From: Streptomyces apocyni
Lineage (GTDB): Bacteria; Actinomycetota; Actinomycetes; Streptomycetales; Streptomycetaceae
Reading direction: 5' to 3'
DNA: 51,179 bases
Assembly: GCF_009739465.1 (NCBI RefSeq)
Contig: NZ_WHOM01000078.1
Coordinates: 1 to 51,179, forward strand
Shown here: piece after piece, positions 9,081-17,828 of the stretch
Numbering within the stretch: position 1 is the stretch's first letter
Layout: every line of letters begins with the position of its first letter
The notes under the pieces: model-generated
Told to the model about the DNA's origin: nothing
Databases searched by the model: none
What the model saw: the letters and a program-made list of their open reading frames with translations, nothing else
Program-made: the position numbers and the translations under genes

Positions 9081-10838
9081 TCAGCCGAGCAGGCCGCCCA
9101 CCAGCCCCGGCTGGCCGCCCGAGCTCGTGCCACCGGAGGCGCCGTCGTCCGGACCGCCCGTGCTGGTCCCGCTGTCGGTGCTGTCGTCCGTGCCCCCGCT
9201 GGAGGTGGGCCCCGCGCTGGTCGACGGAGGCGGCGGTGGCGCCTGCTGCGGTGGCGGCTGCGGCGCCTCCTCGCCCGTCGTGCCCTGGGTCTGGCTGGGC
9301 TGGCTCTCGGTGGGCTGCTGCTCGGCCGCACCCGCCGTACTGGACTCCCTGGCCGCTTCCGGGGTCACTTGGGACGGGGTCGAGGGGCTGGTGGTGTTGC
9401 CCTGCGTGGGCCCTTGGGAGGCGGACGGGCGCAGGCTGCCAGGCTCGCTGGTCCGCGCGCCGGGCTCGCTGGGCAGCGGAGAGCCCGGCAGGACGTTACG
9501 CGGCGGCTCGCCCGGTCCCGGCACGATCACCCGCCCCGAGTCACGTACGGCACTGCCGAGCAGCGCCCCGAGCAGCAGCGTCAGACCGACGACGAGCGTG
9601 GCGATCAGGGCCCCGCGACGGAGCACCCGGCGGCGCAGCTCCCAGATCCCCGCCCGCGGTCCCAGCCTGCGCCAGGCCTCGCTGGCCAGCCGTCCGTCGG
9701 CCGAGTAGACCGGCGCCCCGGCGATGATCAGCGGGCTCCAGGCGGCGAGGTAGATGATGTCCGGCGTGTCGTAGACCGGTACGGACTTCCAGCTGACGGT
9801 GACGAGCAGCGCGGCGGACAGCAGGGCGCCCACCGAGGCGGCGAGCCGCTGCCAGAGACCGAGCACCGTGAGCACGCCGACGATGACCTGGAGGAAGGCG
9901 ATGGTCAGCCCGGCGCCCACCGGGTGGGACAGGGCGAAGTCCCGCATCGGCTCGGCGAGCGTCCAAGGGTGCAGCGAGCTCAGCCACTTGACCATGGAGC
10001 CGCGCTCGCCGCCGTCGAAGTAGACGGGGTCGCAGAGCTTGCCCATGCCCGCGTAGATGGAGATGAATCCGAGGAAGACGCGCAGCGGCAGCAGCACCAC
10101 GCCCAGGTTCATCCGCCGCCCGGGGTAGTACGCGTGCCGTACCGGGTCCGCGCCGCGCCTGCGGGCCACCACGGGCTCGTCGTCGTCCGCGTACGCGTCG
10201 GGCTCGTCGTACCCGTGGTCGGGTTCCGGCCTGAAGAGCCCCTCGGGGAACCCGGCGGCCGCGCCTGCGCCGGGCACCACGGGCAGGGCCCGGGTCTCGT
10301 CGCCGCTGGGGCCGCGCGGGCCGAAGACCTGCGGGGTCTCGATGGTCTGCGTGGCGTCGTCGTCGAAGCGCGGGATCAGCTGGGTCTCGTCCGCGTCGTA
10401 ACCGTCCGCGTCGAACCCGTCCGCGTCGAAGGGCTCGTCATACGAGGCGCCGTGCCGTACCCCGGAGCTGCGTACGGCCTGCAGGAGACCGGTCGCCGCG
10501 AGGTCGCCCGGTTCGGACTTCCCGCTCCAGACGACCGGGGCGCGACGCCGTCCGGCCGCGGCTGCGCCCGCCACGACTCCCCCGACGGCCCCTGCCGCGC
10601 CCCCCGCCGCGGCCACGGGAATCCGGGCCGTGTGCGCCGGGACGGCGCCCGCCAGAGGTCGGGTGATACGCGGGGACCGGGGCTGCTGCGCGGCGGGGAG
10701 CTGCACGCGGAAGCTGGCGTGATTGACGATGACCTGCGCCGGGTCGCACGGAACCTTCACCATGCTCAGCGCGGGGCCGTCGTCGAATCCCGAGGGTCCC
10801 CCCGTGGGTGTGCGGGGCGTTCTGGTGTCCACACTCAT
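9081..10838 (-). CDS. DoxX-family membrane protein with long disordered flanks
   Basis: 585 residues, far longer than the usual DoxX protein of 130-200. An N-terminal 230-residue region is acidic and low complexity (Asp/Glu/Tyr runs, FDADGFDADGYDAD). The central part starting MNLGVVLLPLRVFLGFISIYAGMGKL is the DoxX four-helix membrane domain (about residues 235-375). One further helix (ALIATLVVGLTLLLGALLG) follows, then a 150-residue Pro/Ser/Thr/Gly tail. DoxX proteins are linked to quinone or thiosulfate redox chemistry in some taxa, but the role here is unknown. Topology suggests the tail lies outside the membrane. Next gene upstream is rlmB. Confidence 0.85.
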   Translation of the reverse strand: MSVDTRTPRTPTGGPSGFDDGPALSMVKVPCDPAQVIVNHASFRVQLPAAQQPRSPRITRPLAGAVPAHTARIPVAAAGGAAGAVGGVVAGAAAAGRRRAPVVWSGKSEPGDLAATGLLQAVRSSGVRHGASYDEPFDADGFDADGYDADETQLIPRFDDDATQTIETPQVFGPRGPSGDETRALPVVPGAGAAAGFPEGLFRPEPDHGYDEPDAYADDDEPVVARRRGADPVRHAYYPGRRMNLGVVLLPLRVFLGFISIYAGMGKLCDPVYFDGGERGSMVKWLSSLHPWTLAEPMRDFALSHPVGAGLTIAFLQVIVGVLTVLGLWQRLAASVGALLSAALLVTVSWKSVPVYDTPDIIYLAAWSPLIIAGAPVYSADGRLASEAWRRLGPRAGIWELRRRVLRRGALIATLVVGLTLLLGALLGSAVRDSGRVIVPGPGEPPRNVLPGSPLPSEPGARTSEPGSLRPSASQGPTQGNTTSPSTPSQVTPEAARESSTAGAAEQQPTESQPSQTQGTTGEEAPQPPPQQAPPPPPSTSAGPTSSGGTDDSTDSGTSTGGPDDGASGGTSSGGQPGLVGGLLG

Positions 10839-10960
10839 CTAACCGAGTGATCTGTGTTTAGGACACTGCCTTGACCCGCTGGAATCTGTCCGGGCCGCGT
10901 CAAGGCCACCGGGGCCGTATGGGCGAACCCCGATGCCCCCGCTCAGCCGCGGTGCTCGGG

Positions 10961-11905
10961 TCAGCCGCGGTGCCGGGCCGCCTCGTACAGCACGACGCCC
11001 GCCGCCACACCAGCGTTGAGCGACTCGGTGCCGCCCGGCATCGGAATGCGCACCAAGTAGTCGCAGGTCTCACCGACCAGCCGGGACAGACCCTTGCCCT
11101 CACTGCCGACCACGATCACGACCGGCCCGCGCAGCGCGTCCAGTTCACCGACCTCGTGCTCGCCGTCCGCGGCGAGCCCGACCACGGCGACGCCCGCCTT
11201 CTTGTACGCCTCAAGGGCACGGGTCAGGTTGGTCGCCCGGGCCACCGGCGTACGCGCGGCGGCCCCGGCCGAGGTCTTCCAGGCGCCCGCCGTCATTCCG
11301 GCGGCACGCCGCTCCGGCACGACGACACCGTGGCCGCCGAAGGCGGACACCGAACGCACCACGGCGCCCAGGTTCCGCGGGTCGGTCACGCCGTCCAGGG
11401 CGACGATCAGCGGGTCCTCGCCCTCGTCGAAGGCGGCGGCCGCGAGGTCCTCGGGGAACGCGTACTCGTACGGCGGGACCTGCATGACCAGGCCCTGGTG
11501 GTTGAGCCCGTTGGTCATCCGGTCGAGCTCGGGGCGCGGCGCCTCCATGAGGTTGATGCCGCCGCGCTCGGCCGCGAGCTGCAGCGCCTCGCGCACCCGC
11601 TCGTCGTTGTCGATGAACTGCTGCACGTACAGCGTGTTCGCGGGTACGCCCTCGCGCAGCGCCTCGACCACCGAGTTACGCCCGACGACCAGCTCGGAGG
11701 CGCCCTTGCCGCCGCGCCGCGCGACCGGGCGGCGGGCCGCGGCCTTCTTCTGGGCGGTCGCGACGCGGTTCTTCTTGTGCTTCTTGCGCATCTCGGCGGG
11801 CGGGGTCGGGCCCTTGCCCTCAAGGCCGCGGCGGCGCTTCCCACCACTGCCGACCTGCGCGCCCTTCTTGTTGGACGTACGGCGGCTGCTGCTGCTCCCG
11901 GCCAT
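10961..11905 (-). CDS. rlmB: 23S rRNA (guanosine-2'-O-)-methyltransferase, RlmB/TrmH (SpoU) family
   Basis: 314 residues. A Lys/Arg-rich N-terminal tail of about 70 residues precedes a ribose-2'-O-methyltransferase substrate-binding domain (VVGRNSVVEALREG). The SpoU catalytic domain shows motif 1 DGVTDPRNLGAVVRS, motif 2 VVGSEGKGLSR and motif 3 SLNAGVAAGV, which build the knotted SAM site. The E. coli enzyme modifies G2251 of 23S rRNA. Downstream of cysS on the same strand with a 140-bp gap, a common actinobacterial pairing. Confidence 0.93.
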   Translation of the reverse strand: MAGSSSSRRTSNKKGAQVGSGGKRRRGLEGKGPTPPAEMRKKHKKNRVATAQKKAAARRPVARRGGKGASELVVGRNSVVEALREGVPANTLYVQQFIDNDERVREALQLAAERGGINLMEAPRPELDRMTNGLNHQGLVMQVPPYEYAFPEDLAAAAFDEGEDPLIVALDGVTDPRNLGAVVRSVSAFGGHGVVVPERRAAGMTAGAWKTSAGAAARTPVARATNLTRALEAYKKAGVAVVGLAADGEHEVGELDALRGPVVIVVGSEGKGLSRLVGETCDYLVRIPMPGGTESLNAGVAAGVVLYEAARHRG

Positions 11906-12045
11906 GACCTACCTGATTCCTGTTTCTGCTGCGCTGCTGCTTCTGCTTCTTTTTGACGCTTCTGCCGCTGCTTCTGCGAATGTGCGTTACGTGTCTAGGG
12001 AAAGTGTGCCTTCCCCGTGGCCCTGGTGGCACATGGAGCGGTGGC

Positions 12046-13458
12046 TCAGCGCGCTCCGAGACTCCAGCGCGGCCCGTCCGGGCCGTCCTCGATGACCAGT
12101 CCTGACCTGTTCAGCTGGTCGCGGATGGCGTCCGCGGTGGCCCAGTCCTTGCGCTCCCTGGCCGCCTCGCGCTGCCGCAGCACCAGGTGTACGAGGGTGT
12201 CGACGGCGTCATGCAACGTCTGCGCCGCACCGGCCTGGGCGCTGCCGCCCTCGCCCGCCCAGTGCGGGTCCAGCGGGTCAAGCCCGAGCACACCGAGCAT
12301 GGCCCGCACCTCGGCGAGGTGCTGGACGGCGGCGTCCTTGTCGTCGGCGGCGAGGGCGGAGTTCCCGTGCCGGACCGTGGTGTGCAGCACGGCGAGCGCC
12401 TGCGGGACACCCAGGTCGTCGTCCATGGCCTCGGCGAAGGCGGCCGGCACCTCGGCGGCGGGCTCGACGGCCCCGGCCTTCTCGACGACGCGCTGGACGA
12501 ACCCCTCGATCCGCGCGAACGCGGACTCGGCCTCGCGCAGCGCCTCCTCGCTGTACTCGATCATCGAGCGGTAGTGCGGCGTGCCCAGGTAGTAGCGCAG
12601 GACGATCGGCCGCCAGCGCTGGACCATCTCGCTGACCAGTACGGAGTTACCCAGCGACTTGGCCATCTTCTCGCCCGCCATGGTCACCCAGGCGTTGTGC
12701 ATCCAGTACCCGGCGAAGTCGTCGCCGTACGCCTTGGCCTGCGCGATCTCGTTCTCGTGATGCGGGAAGACCAGGTCGAGGCCGCCGCCGTGGATGTCGA
12801 AGGCGGCGCCCAGGTACTTGTGGGCCATCGCCGAGCACTCCAGGTGCCAGCCGGGCCGCCCACGGCCCCACGGGGTCTCCCAGCTGGGCTCGCCCGGCTT
12901 GGCGGCCTTCCACATGGCGAAGTCTCGCGGGTCGCGCTTGCCCGTCTCGCCCTCGCCCGAGGGCTGGAGCAGGTTGTCCAGCTCCTGGTTGGAGAGCTGG
13001 AGGTAGCCGTCGAAGGAGCGCACGTCGAAGTAGACGTTGCCATCGGCGGCGTAGGCGTGGCCGCGCTCGATGAGGCCGCGCATCATCTCCACCATCTCGG
13101 TGATGTGCCCCGTGGCGCGCGGCTCATAGGTGGGCGGCAGGCAGCCGAGCGCGTCGTACCCCTCGTTGAAGGCGCGCTCGTTCTCGTACCCGATCGACCA
13201 CCAGGGGCGGCCCTGGTCGGCCGCCTTGGCGATGATCTTGTCGTCGATGTCGGTGACGTTCCGCACGAAGGTCACGTCATAGCCGCGGTAGGTGAACCAG
13301 CGACGCAGGATGTCGAAGTTCAGCCCCGACCTGATGTGCCCGATGTGCGGGGCTGCCTGCACCGTCGCGCCACACAGATAGATCGAGACGCAGCCCGGGA
13401 CGAGCGGGGAGAAATCACGGATCTGCCGGGCGCTGGTGTCATACAGCCGAATAGTCAC
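12046..13458 (-). CDS. cysS: Cysteinyl-tRNA synthetase
   Basis: 470 residues from GTG. Class I synthetase charging tRNA-Cys. HIGH motif at residues 38-41 (PHIGHIRSGL), KMSKS loop in the form EKMAKSLGNS, and zinc ligands consistent with LCGATV near residue 29 and WHLECSAMA. MshC, which makes mycothiol, is a paralogue, but the anticodon-binding C-terminal region here (about 100 residues after the KMSKS loop) and normal length favour CysS. Precedes rlmB and follows ispF. Confidence 0.96.
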   Translation of the reverse strand: MTIRLYDTSARQIRDFSPLVPGCVSIYLCGATVQAAPHIGHIRSGLNFDILRRWFTYRGYDVTFVRNVTDIDDKIIAKAADQGRPWWSIGYENERAFNEGYDALGCLPPTYEPRATGHITEMVEMMRGLIERGHAYAADGNVYFDVRSFDGYLQLSNQELDNLLQPSGEGETGKRDPRDFAMWKAAKPGEPSWETPWGRGRPGWHLECSAMAHKYLGAAFDIHGGGLDLVFPHHENEIAQAKAYGDDFAGYWMHNAWVTMAGEKMAKSLGNSVLVSEMVQRWRPIVLRYYLGTPHYRSMIEYSEEALREAESAFARIEGFVQRVVEKAGAVEPAAEVPAAFAEAMDDDLGVPQALAVLHTTVRHGNSALAADDKDAAVQHLAEVRAMLGVLGLDPLDPHWAGEGGSAQAGAAQTLHDAVDTLVHLVLRQREAARERKDWATADAIRDQLNRSGLVIEDGPDGPRWSLGAR

Positions 13459-13499
13459 GCGACCAGGGTAGTGCGCTCACGGCAGTGCCCCGCGCCGCC

Positions 13500-13549
13500 T
13501 GTGGATAACCGTCACCCGCACGTCTGGACAACCGTCACCCGCACGTCGC
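13500..13549. repeat. Two tandem 23-bp repeats containing DnaA-box-like 9-mers
   Basis: Two copies differing at two positions fill most of the ispF-cysS gap (13504-13526 and 13527-13549). TGTGGATAA at 13500-13508 is the complement of the perfect DnaA box TTATCCACA. The equivalent place in copy two gives TTGTCCAGA, one base from the Streptomyces box TTGTCCACA. Confidence 0.7.
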
Positions 13550-13559
13550 CGCTCCCCGG

Positions 13560-14081
13560 TCAGCCGCGCACCACCAGGGCCGTGGCGATCGCCGCCAGGC
13601 CCTCCGCGCGCCCGGTGAGTCCGAGGCCGTCCGTGGTGGTCCCGGAGACCGAGACCGGCGCGCCCACGGCGGCGGAGAGCGTCTTCTGCGCCTCGTCCCG
13701 CCGCTTGCCGACCTTGGGTCGTACGCCGATCACCTGAATGGCGACGTTGCCGATCTCGAATCCCTCGGCCCGGACGATCCGCGCGGCCTCGGTGAGCAGG
13801 GCGACTCCGGACGCTCCGGCCCACTCGGGCCTGCCGGTGCCGAAGTGCGCCCCGAGGTCGCCGATTCCGGCCGCCGAGAAGAGCGCGTCGCAGGCGGCGT
13901 GTGCGGCGACATCCCCGTCGGAGTGCCCGGCGAGACCGTAGCGCTCGCCCTCCCACAACAACCCGGCGCACCACAGCTCACGGCCTTCTTCGAAGGCGTG
14001 TACGTCCGTGCCGACGCCGACCAGCGGGAGCCGCGGGGGCGGGGCCTGTGTCTCAGAAGCCGCCGGTGTCTCAGAAGCCAT
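13560..14081 (-). CDS. ispF: 2-C-methyl-D-erythritol 2,4-cyclodiphosphate synthase
   Basis: 173 residues. Makes the cyclic diphosphate intermediate of the MEP isoprenoid pathway. Metal ligands are visible in GVGTDVHAF (Asp26, His28) and the third ligand in AGHSDGDVAAHA; TTTDGLGLTGRAEG is the family C-terminal signature. The ATG at 14081 overlaps the last 11 nt of ispD in a different frame, so translation is probably coupled. A 20-residue Pro/Ala N-terminal extension precedes the conserved core. Confidence 0.96.
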   Translation of the reverse strand: MASETPAASETQAPPPRLPLVGVGTDVHAFEEGRELWCAGLLWEGERYGLAGHSDGDVAAHAACDALFSAAGIGDLGAHFGTGRPEWAGASGVALLTEAARIVRAEGFEIGNVAIQVIGVRPKVGKRRDEAQKTLSAAVGAPVSVSGTTTDGLGLTGRAEGLAAIATALVVRG

Positions 14082-14865
14082 CGTTGGCCCTCCTGCGTGC
14101 GAGTACGGCCTCGGCGAGGGTCAGGTCCAGCGGCCGGGTGACCTTGAAGGCCTCCTCGTGCCCTGGCACGACCACGACCTGGACGCCCAGTTGCTCAACC
14201 ATGCCCGCGTCGTCGGTGGCGCCCTCGCCGTTCAGGGCGACCTGCTCATGGGCGCGGACCAGGGTCTGCCGGTCGAAGCCCTGCGGGGTCTGTACGGCGC
14301 GCAGCCGGGCCCGCTCGGGCGTCGCCACGACCGGCTCGGGCGCGCCGGGAACCGTCGCGGGTTCGACCTGCTTGACGGTGTCGGCGACGGGCAGCGCGGG
14401 AACCACGGCCGGGGCTCCGCCGCGTACCGCCTCGATGACCGCGTCGACCGTGTCGACGGGCACCAGCGGGCGGGCCGCGTCATGCACCAGGACCTCGGTG
14501 ATGCCGGGCGGCAGTACGTCGAGACCGGCCCGTACCGACTCCTGGCGGGTGTCGCCGCCGGGCACGACCACGTAGTCGGTGGTCTCGGGCAGCGCGTGGG
14601 CGTCGAGGAGGTTCTTGACCTCGGTGGCGCCGTCGCGCGGCGCCACCACGACGACCAGCGAGACGCCGCGGGAGTCGGCCATCGCTCGTACGGCGTGGAT
14701 CAGCATGGGCAGACCGCTCAGCGCTCGCAGCGCCTTGGGGGCGCCGGGGCCGAGGCGTACTCCGCGGCCCGCCGCGGGGATGACCGCGGCGGTGGCGCGC
14801 CCGGGGGTGGGCACGGCGGCGGGCCCGGCGGTAGGCCGCTCGGAAGCGTGGGATTCGTCTGACAT
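14071..14865 (-). CDS. ispD: 2-C-methyl-D-erythritol 4-phosphate cytidylyltransferase
   Basis: 264 residues from the ATG at 14865. Transfers CMP from CTP to MEP in isoprenoid synthesis. AVIPAAGRGVRLG is the nucleotide-binding loop, followed by PKAL with the conserved Lys; VLVHDAARPLV and VQTPQGF are strong IspD signatures. A longer in-frame start exists at 15024, but those extra residues are low-complexity Pro/Arg and lie in an intergenic repeat, so I reject it. No strong ribosome site was seen at 14865. Two isoprenoid genes in a row form an operon, likely with carD upstream. Confidence 0.94.
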   Translation of the reverse strand: MSDESHASERPTAGPAAVPTPGRATAAVIPAAGRGVRLGPGAPKALRALSGLPMLIHAVRAMADSRGVSLVVVVAPRDGATEVKNLLDAHALPETTDYVVVPGGDTRQESVRAGLDVLPPGITEVLVHDAARPLVPVDTVDAVIEAVRGGAPAVVPALPVADTVKQVEPATVPGAPEPVVATPERARLRAVQTPQGFDRQTLVRAHEQVALNGEGATDDAGMVEQLGVQVVVVPGHEEAFKVTRPLDLTLAEAVLARRRANDGF

Positions 14866-15208
14866 CTGGTGCGCGTTCAGGTTTGTGTCCTCAGCCGACG
14901 TGGGTATGGCCTGGGGGTACCCCCTGGTCGAGCGACGTCGAGGCCGTGGGGGAGTGCCGGGCGGAAGCCTTTGACCGGACCCTTCCGTGACAGCCGGTCG
15001 AGCGCCAGCGTCGGAGCCCGGCACATCAGGCAGGGTGAGTGCCAGGCCAGGCAGGGTGAGCGCAGGGCCGATGGATCAGGGCGCGGGGCCGGTAGATCAG
15101 CGTAGATCAGCAAGGTGGGTGGATGCAGATGTGCCGCAGTGCCCGGCGGCACAGCATCTTGTAGCAGAGCTGGCCAGCGGGCACCGCGGCATGTCTTCCC
15201 TAGCGACG
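14866..15208. other. carD-ispD spacer with palindrome and direct repeat
   Basis: 343 bp without a gene. It holds the palindromic element at 14913-14952 and two copies of AGGCAGGGTGAG(T/C)GC at 15028 and 15049 (21-bp period). It may contain the ispD promoter. Confidence 0.5.
14913..14952. repeat. GC-rich intergenic palindromic element
   Basis: The perfect 12-bp palindrome GGGGGTACCCCC (14913-14924) is followed by an imperfect stem built from CCCCC, TCGA, TCGA and GGGGG. Elements of this look (a CCCCC...TCGA...GGGGGAGTGCC hairpin) are, from memory, common between Streptomyces genes. It could act as a terminator or be a dispersed repeat. Confidence 0.5.
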
Positions 15209-15691
15209 CTAGGACGCGAGGACCTCGTCGAGCAGGGCCTCGGCCTTGTCTTCGTTGGTGTTCTCCGCGAGGGCGAGCTCGCTCACCAGAATCTGCCGCG
15301 CCTTGGCGAGCATGCGCTTCTCACCTGCGGACAGCCCGCGCTCACGCTCACGGCGCCACAGGTCACGTACGACTTCCGCGACCTTGATGACGTCGCCGGA
15401 GGCGAGCTTTTCGAGATTTGCCTTGTAGCGACGGGACCAGTTGGTGGGCTCCTCGGCATACGGTGCGCGCAGCACCTCGAAGACCCGGTCCAGCCCGTCC
15501 TGACCGACAACATCGCGCACGCCGACGAACTCCGCATTGTCCGCTGGCACACGAACAGTCAAGTCGCCCTGGGCGACCTTGAGCACCAAGTAGGTCTTGT
15601 CCACGCCTTTGATCTGACGAGTTTCGATAGCCTCGATCAGCGCGGCCCCGTGATGGGGATAGACCACGGTGTCGCCAACCTTGAACGTCAT
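15209..15691 (-). CDS. carD: CarD-type RNA polymerase-binding regulator
   Basis: 160 residues. CarD binds the RNA polymerase beta subunit and stabilises open complexes at housekeeping and rRNA promoters. The N-terminal Tudor-like RNAP-interaction domain is clear (FKVGDTVVYPHHGAA, then DLTVRVPADN), and the helical C-terminal DNA-binding part includes NWSRRYKANLEKLASGD and RERGLSAGEKRMLAKARQIL. Length equals that of mycobacterial CarD. ATG at 15691 follows GGAAGGGG at a somewhat long spacing. carD-ispD-ispF order is a conserved actinobacterial arrangement. Confidence 0.96.
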   Translation of the reverse strand: MTFKVGDTVVYPHHGAALIEAIETRQIKGVDKTYLVLKVAQGDLTVRVPADNAEFVGVRDVVGQDGLDRVFEVLRAPYAEEPTNWSRRYKANLEKLASGDVIKVAEVVRDLWRRERERGLSAGEKRMLAKARQILVSELALAENTNEDKAEALLDEVLAS

Positions 15692-16288
15692 GTGACAGGT
15701 ACCCCTTCCGTGGCTATCCAGGGTAACACGAGAACAGCGTCTTCTGAATGGCGTTTTCGCAGGTCAGGGCATATCTCGGGGCTTGACAACAGCAACAGGA
15801 ACGTGCTGCGAAGGCTTAGTGGAGGCGGGTATTCGCAGGTGGGAGCCGCTCTCCGGGGACGCGGAAACAGGCGCGTAACCGGCCGGAGGCGTGCTCTCCA
15901 TGCGGCTGAACGTCCCGGTTTGCACACTTCGACGGCAGGGGCTTCCGCTACTCCGTTCGGTTACAAGAGAGGCGTGCGAGGCGGGCGCGCGCGGCAGCCC
16001 CCAGCGAATCCGGAATTGATCATCTCGGACCCTCATAGCGATCATCGTGATGATCAATTCATCCGGCCTCCCCCGGATCACCACGCATTCCTTACCTGAA
16101 ACCCGAAAGTCAATATGTGAAACCCGTACGAGGGTCCACCCGCCCACGAGCCGACCGAGGCTCCTGATCGCTGAGGGTGGGTCGGGTGCGGCCGCCCGGG
16201 GACGGCTCGGTAACCTGAGCCCGCCGAAAGACCTTTAGGGCAGCCTTACGGTCGGCCCTACCGTCCACGCTTAGGAGTTGCCGCCGCC
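15692..16288. other. Divergent control region, carD / lipoprotein gene
   Basis: 597 bp without convincing coding potential on either strand. A locally AT-richer part (about 16010-16130) suggests promoters for both divergent genes. TTTAGGGCAGCCTTAC near 16231 looks faintly like an iron box but is too degenerate to call. Confidence 0.5.
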
Positions 16289-17014
16289 GTGAGCCGCAGC
16301 CTTCGACGCGGCGCCATCGCCGCTACCGCCCTCGCGTTCTCGCTCGCCGCTCTCACCGGGTGCGGTGCCGGAAACAACGCGCAGACCTTGGGCGTCCAAC
16401 CGGACCACGCCGCGACGTCGGTCGGGGACATCAAGATCCAGAACTCGACACTGATCACCCAGGCCGATCCCGAGACGGAGGGCCCCGCGGTCGTCGCCGT
16501 CACCCTCTTCAACGAGGGCAGCAAGGACCAGAACCTGGAAGCGATCAAGGTCGAGGGCATCGACGGGGAAGCCGACCTCAAGCCCGCCGAGGGCTCCGGG
16601 CCGATCACCGTCCCGGCCCACGGCACCGTCGTGATCGGCGGCAAGGGCAACGCGTCCGCCGTACTGGCCGACGGCAACGGCACCGTCCTCGAGGGCAACT
16701 CCCAGCCGATCACCTTCACCTTCAGCAGGACCGGCGACATCACGCTGCGTTCCGCGGTGGTCCCGGCGACCGGCCAGTACGCCGACTGGGGCCCCGAGGC
16801 CCCGAAGGCCCCGGCGTCCCCCAAGCCGACCGACACCGCCACCGCCGTCCCCGCGGACGAGGACGAGGACGAGGCCACCGACGGGACCCCCGACGAGGCC
16901 ACCACCGAGGCCACGCCGGGCGCTGACGCCACGGGAGAGGCCACGGAGACTCCCGGCGCGGGCGCGACGGACGAGGCCGCCCAGGGGCCCGAGGGCGACG
17001 ACGCCGCGCACTGA
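16289..17014 (+). CDS. Secreted lipoprotein, acidic C-terminal tail
   Basis: 241 residues from GTG. A signal peptide with lipobox LTGC (Cys25) predicts lipid attachment at the outer face of the membrane. Residues about 45-165 form a beta-rich domain (VVAVTLFNEG, ITVPAHGTVVIGG, ITFTFSRTGDI) typical of small Ig-like actinobacterial lipoproteins, related in style to copper-chaperone-like families. The last 75 residues are Glu/Asp/Ala/Thr/Pro-rich and probably disordered. It sits next to the phosphate regulators in convergent orientation to phoP. Function unknown. Confidence 0.85.
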   Translation: MSRSLRRGAIAATALAFSLAALTGCGAGNNAQTLGVQPDHAATSVGDIKIQNSTLITQADPETEGPAVVAVTLFNEGSKDQNLEAIKVEGIDGEADLKPAEGSGPITVPAHGTVVIGGKGNASAVLADGNGTVLEGNSQPITFTFSRTGDITLRSAVVPATGQYADWGPEAPKAPASPKPTDTATAVPADEDEDEATDGTPDEATTEATPGADATGEATETPGAGATDEAAQGPEGDDAAH

Positions 17015-17043
17015 GAGCCGCCGAGCTCACCCCCGCAGCGCAC

Positions 17044-17080
17044 CGGAGGGCCCCACCGCACGAAGCGGTGGGGCCCTCCG
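17044..17080. terminator. Bidirectional terminator, lipoprotein gene / phoP
   Basis: 16-bp perfect stem (17044-17059 with 17065-17080) and 5-nt loop ACGAA, between convergent stops. Confidence 0.88.
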
Positions 17081-17147
17081 CCGTACCAGCCAAACGACCT
17101 ACGGTCCCCGGCCTATGGCCTTCGGCTTCCGGCCCACGGCCTACGGC

Positions 17148-17828
17148 CTACGGCTCGAACTTGTACCCGAGCCCCCGCACCGTCACCAGATAGCGCGGCG
17201 CCCCCGGGTCCGGCTCGATCTTGGCCCGCAGCCGCTTCACATGGACGTCCAGGGTCTTGGTGTCACCCACGTAGTCAGCGCCCCAGACCCGGTCGATCAG
17301 CTGCATCCGGGTGAGCACCCGGCCCGCGTTGCGCAGCAGCATCTCCAGCAGGTCGAACTCCTTGAGCGGCAGGTCGACCTTCCCCCCGGAGACGGTGACG
17401 ACGTGCCGGTCGACGTCCATCCGGACCGGACCCGCCTCCAGGGCGGCCGGAGAGACCTCTTCCGGTTCGCCGCGGCGGCGCAGCACCGCCCGGATGCGGG
17501 CGACCAGCTCGCGGGACGAGAAGGGCTTGGTGACATAGTCGTCAGCCCCTATCTCCAGCCCGACCACCTTGTCGATCTCACTGTCCTTGGCGGTCACCAT
17601 GATGACCGGCACATTGGAGATGCCCCGCAGCTGGCGGCAGACCTCCGTGCCGGGCAGCCCTGGCAGCATCAGGTCGAGCAGGACGAGGTCGGCGCCGTTG
17701 CGCTCGAACTCGTCGAGCCCGTCGGGCCCGGTGGCCGCGATGGCGACTTCGAAACCCTCCTTACGGAGCATGTACGACAGGGCGTCACTGAAGGATTCCT
17801 CATCCTCAACGACGAGCACTCGGGTCAC
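17148..17828 (-). CDS. phoP: PhoP, phosphate-response regulator (OmpR/PhoB class)
   Basis: 226 residues from a GTG that overlaps the phoR stop by 4 nt (GTGA). In Streptomyces PhoP activates the Pho regulon and represses many antibiotic and nitrogen genes. Receiver domain with acidic pocket Glu8-Asp9, phosphoacceptor Asp52 (LLDLMLPG), Thr79 and Lys101, followed by a winged-helix DNA-binding domain (LPLKEFDLLEMLLRNAGRVLTR, DTKTLDVHVKRLRAKIE). All expected residues are intact. Confidence 0.97.
   Translation of the reverse strand: MTRVLVVEDEESFSDALSYMLRKEGFEVAIAATGPDGLDEFERNGADLVLLDLMLPGLPGTEVCRQLRGISNVPVIMVTAKDSEIDKVVGLEIGADDYVTKPFSSRELVARIRAVLRRRGEPEEVSPAALEAGPVRMDVDRHVVTVSGGKVDLPLKEFDLLEMLLRNAGRVLTRMQLIDRVWGADYVGDTKTLDVHVKRLRAKIEPDPGAPRYLVTVRGLGYKFEP

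Noticed and set aside
14866..15024. Longer ispD start at 15024
   Set aside because: The extra 53 residues are low-complexity and encoded by the intergenic palindrome; IspD core begins after the ATG at 14865.
16225..16250. Possible iron box (TTTAGGGCAGCCTTAC) upstream of the lipoprotein gene
   Set aside because: Too many mismatches to the DmdR/IdeR palindrome TTAGGTTAGGCTAACCTAA, and the symmetry is lost.
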